Assembly (NCBI GenBank): GCA_030614585.1
Contig: JAUWTT010000351.1
Span: forward strand, 1 to 5,138
Length of the DNA stretch: 5,138 nucleotides
Direction of reading: 5' to 3'
Source of the DNA: Acidobacteriota bacterium
Lineage (GTDB): Bacteria; Acidobacteriota; UBA6911; RPQK01; JAPXNP01
Shown: in pieces, positions 5,087 through 5,138 of the stretch
How positions within the stretch are numbered: the first letter of the stretch is position 1
How the letters are laid out: each line of letters begins with the position of its first letter
Translations under genes and position numbers: made by a program
Notes under the pieces: model-generated
The model's database searches: none
What the model was told of the DNA's origin: nothing
What the model saw: the letters and a program-made list of their open reading frames with translations, nothing else

Positions 5087-5138
5087 TGCGAGTAGCGGAG
5101 GCGGGCGAATTGGTTATTTCAATCTAAGGACCCGAGCC

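Overview
This is a 5.1 kb stretch of bacterial chromosome at roughly 50-55% GC. A lipoprotein-type or exported binding protein, an ABC permease with a large periplasmic domain, and an exported beta-propeller all point to a Gram-negative (diderm) bacterium, probably an uncultured environmental lineage. Acidobacteriota or Planctomycetota are guesses from protein flavour, not demonstrated.

Layout. (1) 1-107 is the 3' end of a PIN-domain, VapC-like toxin gene on the + strand. (2) 86-385 on the - strand encodes a 99-aa protein that looks like the N-terminal part of a longer conserved protein, cut off where it meets the PIN gene. (3) 386-616 is a regulatory region with a TTGACA/TAGATT promoter candidate and, nearer the next gene, two overlapping inverted repeats, one of which spans a TATACT -10-like element. 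(4) 617-3465 is the core of the window, a three-gene + strand operon: a ZnuA-like metal-binding-protein homologue (617-1540), a LolD/MacB-type ABC ATPase overlapping it by 8 bp (1533-2189), and, after a 94-bp gap, an FtsX/MacB-like permease (2284-3465). (5) 3466-4013 is a 548-bp gene-free scar region with a probable IS21-type transposase remnant, a tRNA-Leu 3'-end relic, palindromes and short direct repeats. (6) 4014-4913 on the - strand encodes an exported WD40-like (PD40) beta-propeller protein with a strong Shine-Dalgarno sequence. (7) 4914-5138 is its leader and a possible promoter.

The operon is the candidate for a poorly described system. Normally a ZnuA-family protein feeds a ZnuB-type multi-spanning permease driven by ZnuC. 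Here it is co-transcribed with the ATPase and permease of a MacB/LolCDE/FtsEX-type (type VII) transporter, a class known for mechanical work on the periplasmic side rather than for classical import. The binding protein has lost two of the three canonical metal-binding histidines but keeps a His-rich loop. The permease's periplasmic domain carries HGH and HFH motifs. I infer a metal-linked periplasmic or envelope machine, but substrate and direction cannot be read from sequence alone.
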